Shown here: positions 34,615 through 42,615 of the stretch, in pieces
Layout: each line of letters starts with the position of its first letter
Position numbering within the stretch: the stretch's first letter is position 1
Source of the DNA: Schlegelella_A sp036263655
Lineage (GTDB): Bacteria; Pseudomonadota; Gammaproteobacteria; Burkholderiales; Burkholderiaceae_C
NCBI GenBank assembly: GCA_036263655.1
Contig: DATAGP010000038.1
Span: forward strand, 62,001-126,000
DNA length: 64,000 nt
Reading direction: 5' to 3'
Program-made: the position numbers and the translations under genes
The notes under the pieces: generated by a model
Database searches by the model: none
What the model saw: the letters and a program-made list of their open reading frames with translations, nothing else
Told to the model about the DNA's origin: nothing

Positions 34615-35694
34615 TCATCCTCGAAGCGCCTCGGCGATGGCACGGCCCATGTCCACGGTCGACGCCTTGCCGCCGAGATCGGCCGTCTTCGGCCCTTGTC
34701 CGCGCGGATCGAGAACAGCCTCGATGGCCTCGATCACGGCGTCGTGCGCGTCGCGGTGGCCGAGGAAGTCGAGCATCAGCGCAGCCGACCAGATCTGCCC
34801 GATGGGGTTGGCAATGCCGCGCCCGGCGATGTCCGGTGCCGAGCCGTGCACCGGCTCGAAGAGCGACGGATGCTCGCGCGTCGGGTTGATGTTGGCCGAG
34901 GGCGCGATGCCGATCGTGCCCGTGCAGGCAGGTCCCAGATCGCTGAGGATGTCGCCGAACAGGTTGCTCGCGACGACCGTGTCGAACATCTGCGGACGCT
35001 GCACGAAATGCGCCGTGAGGATGTCGATGTGGAAGCGGTCCACGCGCACGGCCGGGAAGCGCGCCGCCATCGCCTCGACGCGCTCGTCCCAGTACGGCAT
35101 GGTGATCGCGATGCCGTTCGACTTGGTCGCCGAGGTCAGGTGCTTCTTCGGCCGCGATGCCGCCAGCTCGAACGCGTACTTCAGGACGCGGTCGACGCCG
35201 ACGCGCGACATCACCGTCTCCTGGACGACGACCTCGCGCTCGGTGCCCTCGAACATGCGGCCGCCGATGCTGGAGTACTCGCCTTCGGTGTTCTCGCGCA
35301 CGATCATCATGTCGATGTCGCCCGGCGCCAGGCCGGCGAGCGGCGAGCGCACACCGGGCATCAGGCGCGCCGGCCGCAGGTTGACGAAGAGGTCGAAGTC
35401 GCGCCTGAACTTCAGGAGCGAACCCCACAGCGACACGTGGTCCGGCATCTTCTCGGGCCAGCCCACGGCGCCGAAGAGGATGGCGTCGTGCCCGCCGATC
35501 TGTTCCTTCCAGTCCGCCGGCATCATCGTCCCGTGCCGCTCGAAGTACGGCCACGACGCGAAGTCGAAGTGATCGAACGCGAGCGGGATCGAGAACCGCG
35601 TGGCGGCGGCCTCGAGCACACGCAAGCCCTCGGGCATCACCTCGGTGCCGATGCCGTCGCCGGGGATGACGGCGATTCGATGCGTCTTGCTCAA
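34615..35694 (-). CDS. tartrate dehydrogenase/D-malate dehydrogenase family (TtuC-like)
   Basis: A 359-residue NAD-dependent beta-decarboxylating dehydrogenase of the isopropylmalate/isocitrate family. GDGIGTEV at the N-terminus, the signature ENTEGEYSSIGGRMFEG, the metal-binding NLFGDILSDLGP and HGSAPDIAG are present. The spacing and the EYSSxGGR variant match TtuC/DmlA, which oxidise tartrate or D-malate, rather than LeuB. It starts at TTG (35694), overlapping the transporter stop (TTGA), with AAGGAG 8 bases upstream. The neighbouring transporter may serve the same substrate, but that is inference. Confidence 0.82.
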   Translation of the reverse strand: MSKTHRIAVIPGDGIGTEVMPEGLRVLEAAATRFSIPLAFDHFDFASWPYFERHGTMMPADWKEQIGGHDAILFGAVGWPEKMPDHVSLWGSLLKFRRDFDLFVNLRPARLMPGVRSPLAGLAPGDIDMMIVRENTEGEYSSIGGRMFEGTEREVVVQETVMSRVGVDRVLKYAFELAASRPKKHLTSATKSNGIAITMPYWDERVEAMAARFPAVRVDRFHIDILTAHFVQRPQMFDTVVASNLFGDILSDLGPACTGTIGIAPSANINPTREHPSLFEPVHGSAPDIAGRGIANPIGQIWSAALMLDFLGHRDAHDAVIEAIEAVLDPRGQGPKTADLGGKASTVDMGRAIAEALRG

Positions 35695-36632
35695 GGGGGT
35701 GTCTCCTTCGCTGTGAGGGGTCGGGGCGCTCGCACGACGAGGGCGACGCCAGCCACCGTGAGGGCCATGCCGAGCATCATCAGAGGCGTGAACGACTCGC
35801 CGAACAAAGCCCACGCCATCAGTGCGGTGCAGGGCGGAACGAGGTAGAGCAGGCTCGTCACGGCCGTCGCCTCGCCGCGCTGGATGAGCAGGTACAGCAG
35901 CGAGCTGCCGCCGAGGGTCAGTGCCCCGACCGACCAGGCCATGGCGATCGCCAGATCGGGGTGCCATCGCATGACACCGGGCTCGAGAAGGGCGAACGGC
36001 AGGCAGACGACGATGCCCGCGAGCATCTGCACGGCGCTTGCCGAGCGCACGTCGCAGGGCGCGACGAAGCGCTTCTGGTAGAGCGTGCCGATGGTGATGC
36101 TGAAGAGCGCCACCGTCGCCATCGCCAGGTTGCGCGCGGTGACCTCGCCGATGCCGAGCTTGCCCCAGACGACCAGCGCCAGCCCCGCGAAGCCGAGCAC
36201 CAGCCCGAGCCATCTCCGCTTGGACAGGCCGGGCGCGTCGGCCGAGGCCGCGCCGCGCGAGATCCAGAGGGCCGTGAGCACCGGCTGCAAGCCGACGAGC
36301 AGCGCCACCGTGCCGGCGCCGAGCCCGTCGCGGATGGCGGCCCACACGCCGCCGAGGTAGCCCGCCTGCATGAACGCGCCGGTCACGAGGAGGTGCCCCC
36401 ACTGCACCCGGCCCTGTGGCCACGCGGCGTGGACGACGGCGATCCAGACGGCGAAGCAGATCGCAGAGAGGCCGAAGCGGACCAGCAGGAAGCTGAACGG
36501 CGGCGAGTGCGGCATGGCCAGCCGTGCCACCACGAATCCGGTCGCCCAGATGACGACGAACAGCCAAGGCATGGCGCTGACGAACGCATCGCGCCGTGCG
36601 CTCGCCGACCCGGCGCTAGCGGACACGGGCAC
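35691..36632 (-). CDS. EamA/DMT family transporter
   Basis: A 313-residue integral membrane protein with about ten hydrophobic segments arranged as two EamA repeats (first repeat from MPWLFVVIWATGFVVARL, second from NLAMATVALFSITIGTLYQK). This is the drug/metabolite transporter superfamily; substrate unknown. The GTG at 36632 overlaps the end of pgsA by 17 bases; an ATG at 36572, right before the first membrane segment, is a reasonable alternative. It is coupled by TTGA to the downstream TtuC-like gene. Confidence 0.85.
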   Translation of the reverse strand: MPVSASAGSASARRDAFVSAMPWLFVVIWATGFVVARLAMPHSPPFSFLLVRFGLSAICFAVWIAVVHAAWPQGRVQWGHLLVTGAFMQAGYLGGVWAAIRDGLGAGTVALLVGLQPVLTALWISRGAASADAPGLSKRRWLGLVLGFAGLALVVWGKLGIGEVTARNLAMATVALFSITIGTLYQKRFVAPCDVRSASAVQMLAGIVVCLPFALLEPGVMRWHPDLAIAMAWSVGALTLGGSSLLYLLIQRGEATAVTSLLYLVPPCTALMAWALFGESFTPLMMLGMALTVAGVALVVRAPRPLTAKETPP

Positions 36633-37182
36633 GGATTTCCGGCAAGGCCTTCTGCAGGTAATAGACCATCGACCAGATCGTCAGCACGGCGGCCACCACG
36701 ATCAGCACCGTGCCCCACCAGGCCGTGTCGATGAGCCCGAAGAGCCGCCCGTGGTACAGCAGGAAGGGAATGGCGATCATCTGCACCACCGTCTTCAGCT
36801 TGCCGAGGACGTGCACCGCGACGCTGCGCGAGGCGCCGATCTGCGCCATCCACTCGCGCAAGGCCGAGATCGCGATCTCGCGGCCGATGATCACCAGGGC
36901 GATGAGCGCGTCGAGTCGGTGCAGGTGGACGAGCACCAGAAGCGCGGCGGTCACCAGGAACTTGTCGGCCACCGGGTCGAGGAACGCGCCGAACGAGGAC
37001 GTGAGATTGAGCTTGCGGGCGAGATAGCCGTCGAGCCAGTCGGTTGCGGCGAAGAGGATGAAGAGCGTCGTGCCGACGATGTTCTGCGTCTCGACCGGCA
37101 GGTTCGTGTAGTACACCCCGACGACGAGCGGTATCGCGACGATGCGGGCCCAGGTCAGCAGCGTCGGCAGGTTGAAGAACAT
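36616..37182 (-). CDS. pgsA: CDP-diacylglycerol--glycerol-3-phosphate 3-phosphatidyltransferase
   Basis: PgsA makes phosphatidylglycerol phosphate, the committed step to phosphatidylglycerol and cardiolipin, in the inner membrane. The 188-residue protein has four to five membrane spans and the CDP-alcohol phosphotransferase motif DG-x2-AR-x8-G-x3-D-x3-D (DWLDGYLARK...FGAFLDPVADK, about 48-74). Order uvrC, lipoprotein, pgsA on one strand is common in betaproteobacteria. Confidence 0.95.
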   Translation of the reverse strand: MFFNLPTLLTWARIVAIPLVVGVYYTNLPVETQNIVGTTLFILFAATDWLDGYLARKLNLTSSFGAFLDPVADKFLVTAALLVLVHLHRLDALIALVIIGREIAISALREWMAQIGASRSVAVHVLGKLKTVVQMIAIPFLLYHGRLFGLIDTAWWGTVLIVVAAVLTIWSMVYYLQKALPEIRARVR

Positions 37183-37225
37183 CGGGAGATTGTGCCCACG
37201 GTCCGGCGCCGAGGGCGCCCGGGGG

Positions 37226-37777
37226 CTAGTTGTCGAGCGTGCGGGGCTTGAACTTGCGATCGTCGTCGAACAGGAAGGTCTCGACGAACTTCCACGGCCG
37301 CGGCAGGTGGGACACGTCGCCGTACGGGCCGGCGCGATGGATCGCGTCGGTGGCGATGCGCAGCGTGTCCTTGGCCTGGCGCGGCTCGCGCAAGGTCACG
37401 ATGCGGCGGACGCTGCCGTCGCGGTTCAGCTCGACCTCGAGGACCGGGATCGCCAGCAGCTGGTCGGGCACCTTGCCCATGTAGGTGATGCCGGGGTTGG
37501 CGGCGACGAGGCGAAGCGCCGCCTGGCGCCGAACCTCGGTCCAGTTGCGCATGGTCGCGGGAGCAGCCAGGCGAGCGCTGTCCGGCCGAGCGGCGGCGAC
37601 CACCGGCGGCGGAACGGCAGCCGGCTCGCGGGACTGCTCGCGCGACTGCTCGACCGGCGGCGCCGACGGAAGCGTCTCACCCGGAGCCCGGTCGGAAGAC
37701 GGCGACGAGCAGGCTGCCACCAGGGCGCAGCAGACCACCGCCAGTCGACGGACGCCCACGAATTCAGTGCAAGGCAC
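37226..37777 (-). CDS. lipoprotein with TonB-C-like domain
   Basis: A 183-residue protein with a signal sequence and lipobox LVAAC (C23), a Ser/Glu/Pro-rich linker (about 24-65) and a folded C-terminal domain (about 95-183). The pattern there (ITYMGKVPDQLLAIPVLEVE, DGSVRRIVTLREP, KFVETFLFDDDRKFK) is like a TonB C-terminal/energy-transducer domain. Function unknown. The GTG at 37777 has GAGGAG seven bases upstream and overlaps the 3' end of uvrC by 14 bases. A second protein in this window (63284-63739) has a similar C-terminal domain. Confidence 0.72.
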   Translation of the reverse strand: MPCTEFVGVRRLAVVCCALVAACSSPSSDRAPGETLPSAPPVEQSREQSREPAAVPPPVVAAARPDSARLAAPATMRNWTEVRRQAALRLVAANPGITYMGKVPDQLLAIPVLEVELNRDGSVRRIVTLREPRQAKDTLRIATDAIHRAGPYGDVSHLPRPWKFVETFLFDDDRKFKPRTLDN

Positions 37778-39812
37778 GATAGATCTCCTCTGCGAGCTCC
37801 CTCGACACGCCCTCGACCGACGCGAGGTCCTCGACGCTGGCGTGGCCGACGCCGCGCGCGCCGCCGAAGCGTTGCAGGAGTTTCGCGCGTTTCTTGGGCC
37901 CGATGCCGGCGATCTCCTCGAGCTTGCTCGCGCCGGTGCGGACGCTCGCCCGCCGCGCGCGCATGCCGGTGATCGCGAAGCGGTGCGCCTCGTCCCGGAT
38001 CTGGGCGACCAGCATCAGCGCCGCCGACTCGCGCCCGAGCGCGACCTTGGGGCGGCCGTCGGCGAAGACCAGCTCCTCGAGCCCGACCTTGCGCCCTTCC
38101 CCCTTCTCGACGCCGACGATGTGCGAGACCTCGATGCCGAGCTCCTCGAACACCTCCCGCGCCACGCCGACCTGACCCCGCCCGCCATCGACGAGCACCA
38201 GGTCGGGCAAGCGGGCAGTGCCCTGATTCGCTGCCTCCGCGAGCTTGGCGTAGCGGCGGATCAGCACCTGGCGCATGGCGCCGTAGTCGTCGCCCGGCGT
38301 GACGCCGGCGATGTTGTAGCGCCGGTATTGCGAGCTCTGCATCTTGTGCGCCTCGAACACCACGCACGAGGCTTGGGTCGCCTCGCCCGCCGTATGGCTG
38401 ACGTCGAAGCACTCGATGCGGAAGGCATGCAGGTCCTCCACCACCAGATCGAGCGCGTCGACGAGGGCCCGCGTCCGCGCCTGCTGCGAGCCCTCCTCGG
38501 CCAGCAGCTGGGCCAGGCGCAGAGCCGCACCCCGGACGCACATGTCGAGCCAGGCGCGGCGCGGCTCGCGCGGCTGGTGCTGCACCGTCGTCCGCACGCC
38601 GCCATGCGCCGCCAGAGCATCGACGAGCGCCTTGTCGACCGGATGGCTGACGACGAGCAGCGGGGGCAATCCGCCGTCGAGGTAGTGCTGGGCGATGAAG
38701 GCCTCGAGGACGCGCACTTCGGGCGATCTCGCCGCCGCTGGCTCCGCTGCGTGCGTGTCGATGCGGCCGGCTTCCGCGTACCCCCCGTCGTTGCCTTCGC
38801 CCGTCGGCGCCGGGGTGGCATCCGCCGAAGAATCGTCTTCGGCCGCGGCGCCGGCCTCGATGTCCATGGCCGCCTCAATCTGCTTCGGAAAGTAAGGCCG
38901 GTCGCCCAGGTGCCGGCCGCCGCGCACCATCGCCAGGTTGACGCAGGCACGGCCGCCCTCGACCTTGACGGCGAGGATGTCGGTGTCGACCGGGCGCGCC
39001 CCGGTGTTGTCCTCGACCGCCTGCTGGTGCAGGACGCGCGCGAGCGAGCCGATCCGGTTGCGGATCTCCGCCGCCTGCTCGAACTGCAGCGCCTCGGCGC
39101 GAGCCATCATCTGCGCCTGCAGCGAATCCATCAGCTCCTGCTGCTCGCCCTGGAGGAAACGCTCGGCATGCGCGACGTCACGGGAGTAGTCCTCGGGCTC
39201 GATGTAGCCGACACACGGCGCCGAGCAGCGCTTGATCTGGTACAGCAGGCACGGACGCGTCCGGTTGGCGAACACGGTGTCCTCGCAGCTGCGCAGGTGG
39301 AACACCTTCTGCAGCAGCTGGATCGAGTCCTTGACGGCCCAGGCGCTCGGAAACGGCCCGAAGTAGCGATGCTTCTGGTCGACGGCACCGCGGTAGTAGG
39401 CGACGCGTGGAAAGCGGTGCGACTCGATCTTGAGGTACGGGTAGCTCTTGTCGTCGATGAAGCGGATGTTGAAGCGCGGCGCGAGCGTCTTGATGAGGTT
39501 GTTCTCGAGCAGAAGCGCTTCGGCCTCCGAGCGCACCACCGTCGTCTCCATCCGGGCGATGCGCGAGACCATGTGGCCGATCCGGATCGCGCCTTCGCTG
39601 CCCGCGTGCCGCTTGGTGAAGTAGCTGGCGACGCGCTTGCGCAAGTCGCGCGCCTTGCCGACGTAAAGGACGTTCCCGGCCGCGTCGAAGTAGCGATAGA
39701 CGCCAGGCAGGTTGGGCAGGCTCGCCACCTCGGCCATGAGGCGCTCGCGGGCCGTCTCCGGCGCCTCGGCGCGGCTGGGCTCGCCGGGGCTTGCGGCAAT
39801 CTCCTGGTTCAC
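37764..39812 (-). CDS. uvrC: excinuclease ABC subunit C
   Basis: UvrC makes the dual incision in nucleotide excision repair. The 682-residue protein has the N-terminal GIY-YIG nuclease domain (PNLPGVYRYFDAAGNVLYVGK), a cysteine-containing region, the UVR motif for UvrB contact (ARAEALQFEQAAEIRNRI), the RNase H-like endonuclease domain (CFDVSHTAGE, LVLVDGG) and C-terminal helix-hairpin-helix repeats. Between UVR and nuclease domains lies an acidic low-complexity insertion (about 312-362). The GTG at 39812 is chosen without a clear ribosome-binding site; an ATG at 39737 is possible. Confidence 0.94.
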   Translation of the reverse strand: MNQEIAASPGEPSRAEAPETARERLMAEVASLPNLPGVYRYFDAAGNVLYVGKARDLRKRVASYFTKRHAGSEGAIRIGHMVSRIARMETTVVRSEAEALLLENNLIKTLAPRFNIRFIDDKSYPYLKIESHRFPRVAYYRGAVDQKHRYFGPFPSAWAVKDSIQLLQKVFHLRSCEDTVFANRTRPCLLYQIKRCSAPCVGYIEPEDYSRDVAHAERFLQGEQQELMDSLQAQMMARAEALQFEQAAEIRNRIGSLARVLHQQAVEDNTGARPVDTDILAVKVEGGRACVNLAMVRGGRHLGDRPYFPKQIEAAMDIEAGAAAEDDSSADATPAPTGEGNDGGYAEAGRIDTHAAEPAAARSPEVRVLEAFIAQHYLDGGLPPLLVVSHPVDKALVDALAAHGGVRTTVQHQPREPRRAWLDMCVRGAALRLAQLLAEEGSQQARTRALVDALDLVVEDLHAFRIECFDVSHTAGEATQASCVVFEAHKMQSSQYRRYNIAGVTPGDDYGAMRQVLIRRYAKLAEAANQGTARLPDLVLVDGGRGQVGVAREVFEELGIEVSHIVGVEKGEGRKVGLEELVFADGRPKVALGRESAALMLVAQIRDEAHRFAITGMRARRASVRTGASKLEEIAGIGPKKRAKLLQRFGGARGVGHASVEDLASVEGVSRELAEEIYRALH

Positions 39813-39869
39813 GCAAACGATTGTGCCGCGACCCCCGCGGCGCAGCCCTGCGCTTCGATAATCGCCGCG

Positions 39870-40937
39870 ATGCGATGGGACCTCTACTGCAGGGTCGTCG
39901 ACAACTTCGGCGATGCGGGAGTGGCCTGGCGGCTGGCGGCAGATCTCGCCGCGCGCGGCGAGCGGGTCCGCCTGGCCATCGACGATCCGCGGCCGCTCGC
40001 CTGGATGGCTCCCGGCGGCGCTCCGGGCATCGAGGTGAGCGCGTGGGCCGACGCGCCGACGCCGGCCGCCGACGTGATCGTGGAGCTGTTCGGCGGTGGC
40101 CTTCCGCAGGGCGCGCGAGAGGCCGCGGCAGGGTCGCCGTCGAATCCGGTTCTCCTGAACCTGGAGCATCTCAGCGCCGAGCCGTACGTCGAGCGCTCGC
40201 ATGGCCTCCCATCGCCGGTGACGCTGCCCTCCGGCACGGCGCTGACGACCTGGTTCTACTACCCGGGCTTCACTTCGCGCACCGGCGGCCTCCTGCGCGA
40301 GCGCGATGTGCTGTCGCGCCGGGCGGCGTTGGACCCGGCCTCCTGGGCCAGATCGCGGGGCATCGAAGTGCGCACGGGCGAGCGGCTGGCGAGCCTGTTC
40401 TGCTACGCGAATGGCGCGGTCGGCGAGCTGCTGCAGGCGCTGGCGCGTCGGCCCACCCTGCTGCTGCTCGCGCCCGGCCCGGCCGCCGACCAGGCTGCAC
40501 ATCATCTGGGCAGTGGCCTCGCGCTCGCGGCACTGCGCGCGATCCGCCTGCCTTTCCTGAGCCAGGCGGAGTTCGACCATCTGCTGTGGTCCTGCGCGAT
40601 CAACGGGGTTCGCGGCGAGGACTCGCTTGTGCGCGCGCTCTGGGCCGGCGCGCCGTTCGTCTGGCAGCTCTATCCGCAGGCCGACGGCGCGCACGCGGCC
40701 AAGCTGGAGGCGTTCCTCGACCTCTTCCTGGCCGGCGCCGACAACGAGCTGGCCCGTCCCCTTCGTTCGCTGTTCCGACGCTGGAACGGTGTGGACGAGG
40801 GCGCTGCGCCGCTTGAAATCCCGGACACGGCAGCCACTTCGACGTGGGCAGGCCACTGTCGCGCCTTTCGCGACCGCCTCGGCGAGCAGAGAGAACTCAC
40901 GGCCGGGCTGATGGAGTTCGTCGCCTCCAAACGCTAG
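39870..40937 (+). CDS. earP: EF-P arginine rhamnosyltransferase EarP
   Basis: EarP transfers rhamnose from dTDP-rhamnose to arginine 32 of elongation factor P, activating it for polyproline synthesis. The 355-residue GT-B protein has the family signature CRVVDNFGDAGVAWRLA with the catalytic-site aspartates (D11, D15) and the C-terminal INGVRGEDSLVRALWAG with the donor-binding glutamate (E250). These correspond to D13, D17 and E273 of the Pseudomonas enzyme. It lies directly upstream of efp, as in most EarP organisms. Its start is 57 bases from uvrC, which diverges. Confidence 0.96.
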   Translation: MRWDLYCRVVDNFGDAGVAWRLAADLAARGERVRLAIDDPRPLAWMAPGGAPGIEVSAWADAPTPAADVIVELFGGGLPQGAREAAAGSPSNPVLLNLEHLSAEPYVERSHGLPSPVTLPSGTALTTWFYYPGFTSRTGGLLRERDVLSRRAALDPASWARSRGIEVRTGERLASLFCYANGAVGELLQALARRPTLLLLAPGPAADQAAHHLGSGLALAALRAIRLPFLSQAEFDHLLWSCAINGVRGEDSLVRALWAGAPFVWQLYPQADGAHAAKLEAFLDLFLAGADNELARPLRSLFRRWNGVDEGAAPLEIPDTAATSTWAGHCRAFRDRLGEQRELTAGLMEFVASKR

Positions 40938-41026
40938 AATCGAAGGCTTTGCGCCAGTCCTGCAGCGCCTCAGCGCGACCCGCGGGCGCGCTTTCTCCTC
41001 ATCCTCTTCTCGATGGATCAGACGTC

Positions 41027-41581
41027 ATGAAAATCGCCCAGGAAATTCGCGCCGGCAACGTCATCATGCAGGGCAAGGATCCGATGGTCGTCCTGAAGAC
41101 GGAGTACAGCCGCGGCGGCCGCAACTCGGCCACGGTGCGCATGAAGCTGAAGAGCCTGCTCAGTAACTCCGGCACCGAAGTCGTCTTCAAGGCCGACGAC
41201 AAGATGGACCAGATCATCCTCGACAAGAAGGAGTGCACCTACTCCTACTTCGCCGACCCGATGTACGCCTTCATGGACGCCGAGTACAACCAGTTCGAGG
41301 TCGAATCGGAGAACATGGGCGACGCGATCCAGTACCTCGAGGACGGCATGCCGGTCGAAGTGGTGTTCTACGACGGCAAGGCGATCTCGGTCGAGCTGCC
41401 CACGTCGCTCGTGCGCGAGATCACCGACACCGAGCCGGCCGTCAAGGGCGACACCTCGGGCAAGGTCATGAAGACGGCGAAGCTCGCCACGGGCATGGAA
41501 ATCTCGGTGCCCCTCTTCGTGCAGACCGGCGACAAGGTCGAGATCGACACCCGCACGCACGAGTACCGCAAGCGGGTGTAG
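41027..41581 (+). CDS. efp: elongation factor P (rhamnosylated Arg32 type)
   Basis: EF-P rescues ribosomes stalled at consecutive prolines. The 184-residue protein has the three-domain EF-P fold and ends THEYRKRV. At the tip of domain I the loop reads YSRGGRNSA with arginine at position 32, where lysine-type EF-Ps have the PGKG lysine. This matches modification by the adjacent EarP. The ATG at 41027 begins the canonical MKIAQEIRAGNV. Confidence 0.97.
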   Translation: MKIAQEIRAGNVIMQGKDPMVVLKTEYSRGGRNSATVRMKLKSLLSNSGTEVVFKADDKMDQIILDKKECTYSYFADPMYAFMDAEYNQFEVESENMGDAIQYLEDGMPVEVVFYDGKAISVELPTSLVREITDTEPAVKGDTSGKVMKTAKLATGMEISVPLFVQTGDKVEIDTRTHEYRKRV

Positions 41582-41600
41582 GCGCCCTTCGCCGGCGTGC

Positions 41601-41625
41601 GACGGGCAGGCGCTACCGGCCCGTC
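41601..41625 (+). terminator. possible terminator after efp
   Basis: GACGGGC and GCCCGTC form a 7-bp stem with an 11-base loop 20 bases after the efp stop, followed by CCGTTTGGG, a poor T-tract. It may separate efp from the HODM-like gene. Confidence 0.4.
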
Positions 41626-41646
41626 CCGTTTGGGCATGATGGTGCG

Positions 41647-42615
41647 ATGGGCTTCGACTTCTCGCTCGTCACGGCGCCGTTCCGGATGCAGCCCGGGCTG
41701 CGCCGGCTGGCGCCGGGCACGCCGCAGCTGACGCCGTCGCGGCCGAACGGCCGGCATCTGCGCGAGAAGGTCGCGGTGCTCGGAAGCTTTGCCGCGCAGG
41801 CGCTGCTCACGGTGCCGGGGTTCGACGAGCGGCCCGTCTTTCGCACCGTCGCCGCCGAGGCCGCGCGGGACGCGTCGCCTGCGTTTGCGCTCGATGCGAG
41901 CGGCGACGAGCTCGCGCTGCGCGCGCCCCTGCTGGGCTGGGCGATTCAAGGGGGGGCCGCGCGCGGCGACGGCGATCCGGCGCTGGGCGACCTGCTGCGC
42001 GGCCTCCCGCCGGCCCTGCGTCCGGCCGCACTGCTCGCGCTCGCCTACGAGGAAGACTTCGCCGTGATCGACACGACCACCACGAGCATCCCCTGGCTCG
42101 CCGTCTGCCTGCCGTCGCGCTGGGCACCCGAAACCAAGGTCGGGCGACCTTTCGCAGAGGTGCACGCGCCAGTCGCCGACAACACCACTCTCGTTGCCGC
42201 GGCGGCGTCGCTGGCGCGCCTGGTCGCCGGGCCGGAACGCTGGGAGCGTTTCGTCTGGACGATCACCCCCGAGCCGCGCCTGCACCAGCATCCGGAGCGG
42301 GCGGGAACGGACTGGCCGGCCGCCGGCGCCGCGCCGCTCGACGAAGCAGCGCGCAGCCTTGCCGAGGTGGCATCGTTCCGATGGGAGCGTCAGACCTTCA
42401 TCCCGATCGTCGGTACCCCGCACGCGCTGTTCACGATCCACGTCCAAAGCCTTCCGCTCGCCGAGGCGATCGTCACCCCCGAGGACGCGCGGCGCGTCCA
42501 CGCCGCCGTCGCGAGCATGTCGGCCAACGTGATCGCCTACCGCGGTCTCGGCGTCGCCCGTGAGCGCCTCCTGCACTGGCTGGCGCGCCGCGGCGCGGAC
42601 GCGCGGCCGGCGTGA
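41647..42615 (+). CDS. heme-dependent oxidative N-demethylase-like protein (DUF3445)
   Basis: A 322-residue protein of the DUF3445/HODM alpha-subunit-like family. Members include a heme-PAS enzyme that oxidatively demethylates dimethylamine and related amines. Recognisable elements are LREKVAVLGSFAAQALLTVPGF, EEDFAVID, ETKVGRPFAEVHAPVADN and WTITPEPRLHQHPER with candidate heme-ligand histidines. It is translationally coupled to mnmC (GTGA). Activity has been shown for few family members, so the substrate is open. No other demethylase subunit or ferredoxin gene is next to it. Confidence 0.75.
   Translation: MGFDFSLVTAPFRMQPGLRRLAPGTPQLTPSRPNGRHLREKVAVLGSFAAQALLTVPGFDERPVFRTVAAEAARDASPAFALDASGDELALRAPLLGWAIQGGAARGDGDPALGDLLRGLPPALRPAALLALAYEEDFAVIDTTTTSIPWLAVCLPSRWAPETKVGRPFAEVHAPVADNTTLVAAAASLARLVAGPERWERFVWTITPEPRLHQHPERAGTDWPAAGAAPLDEAARSLAEVASFRWERQTFIPIVGTPHALFTIHVQSLPLAEAIVTPEDARRVHAAVASMSANVIAYRGLGVARERLLHWLARRGADARPA

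Noticed and set aside
37485..39860. A long plus-strand frame running over uvrC into earP
   Set aside because: Only the part from 39870 is EarP; the upstream part is the complement of uvrC.
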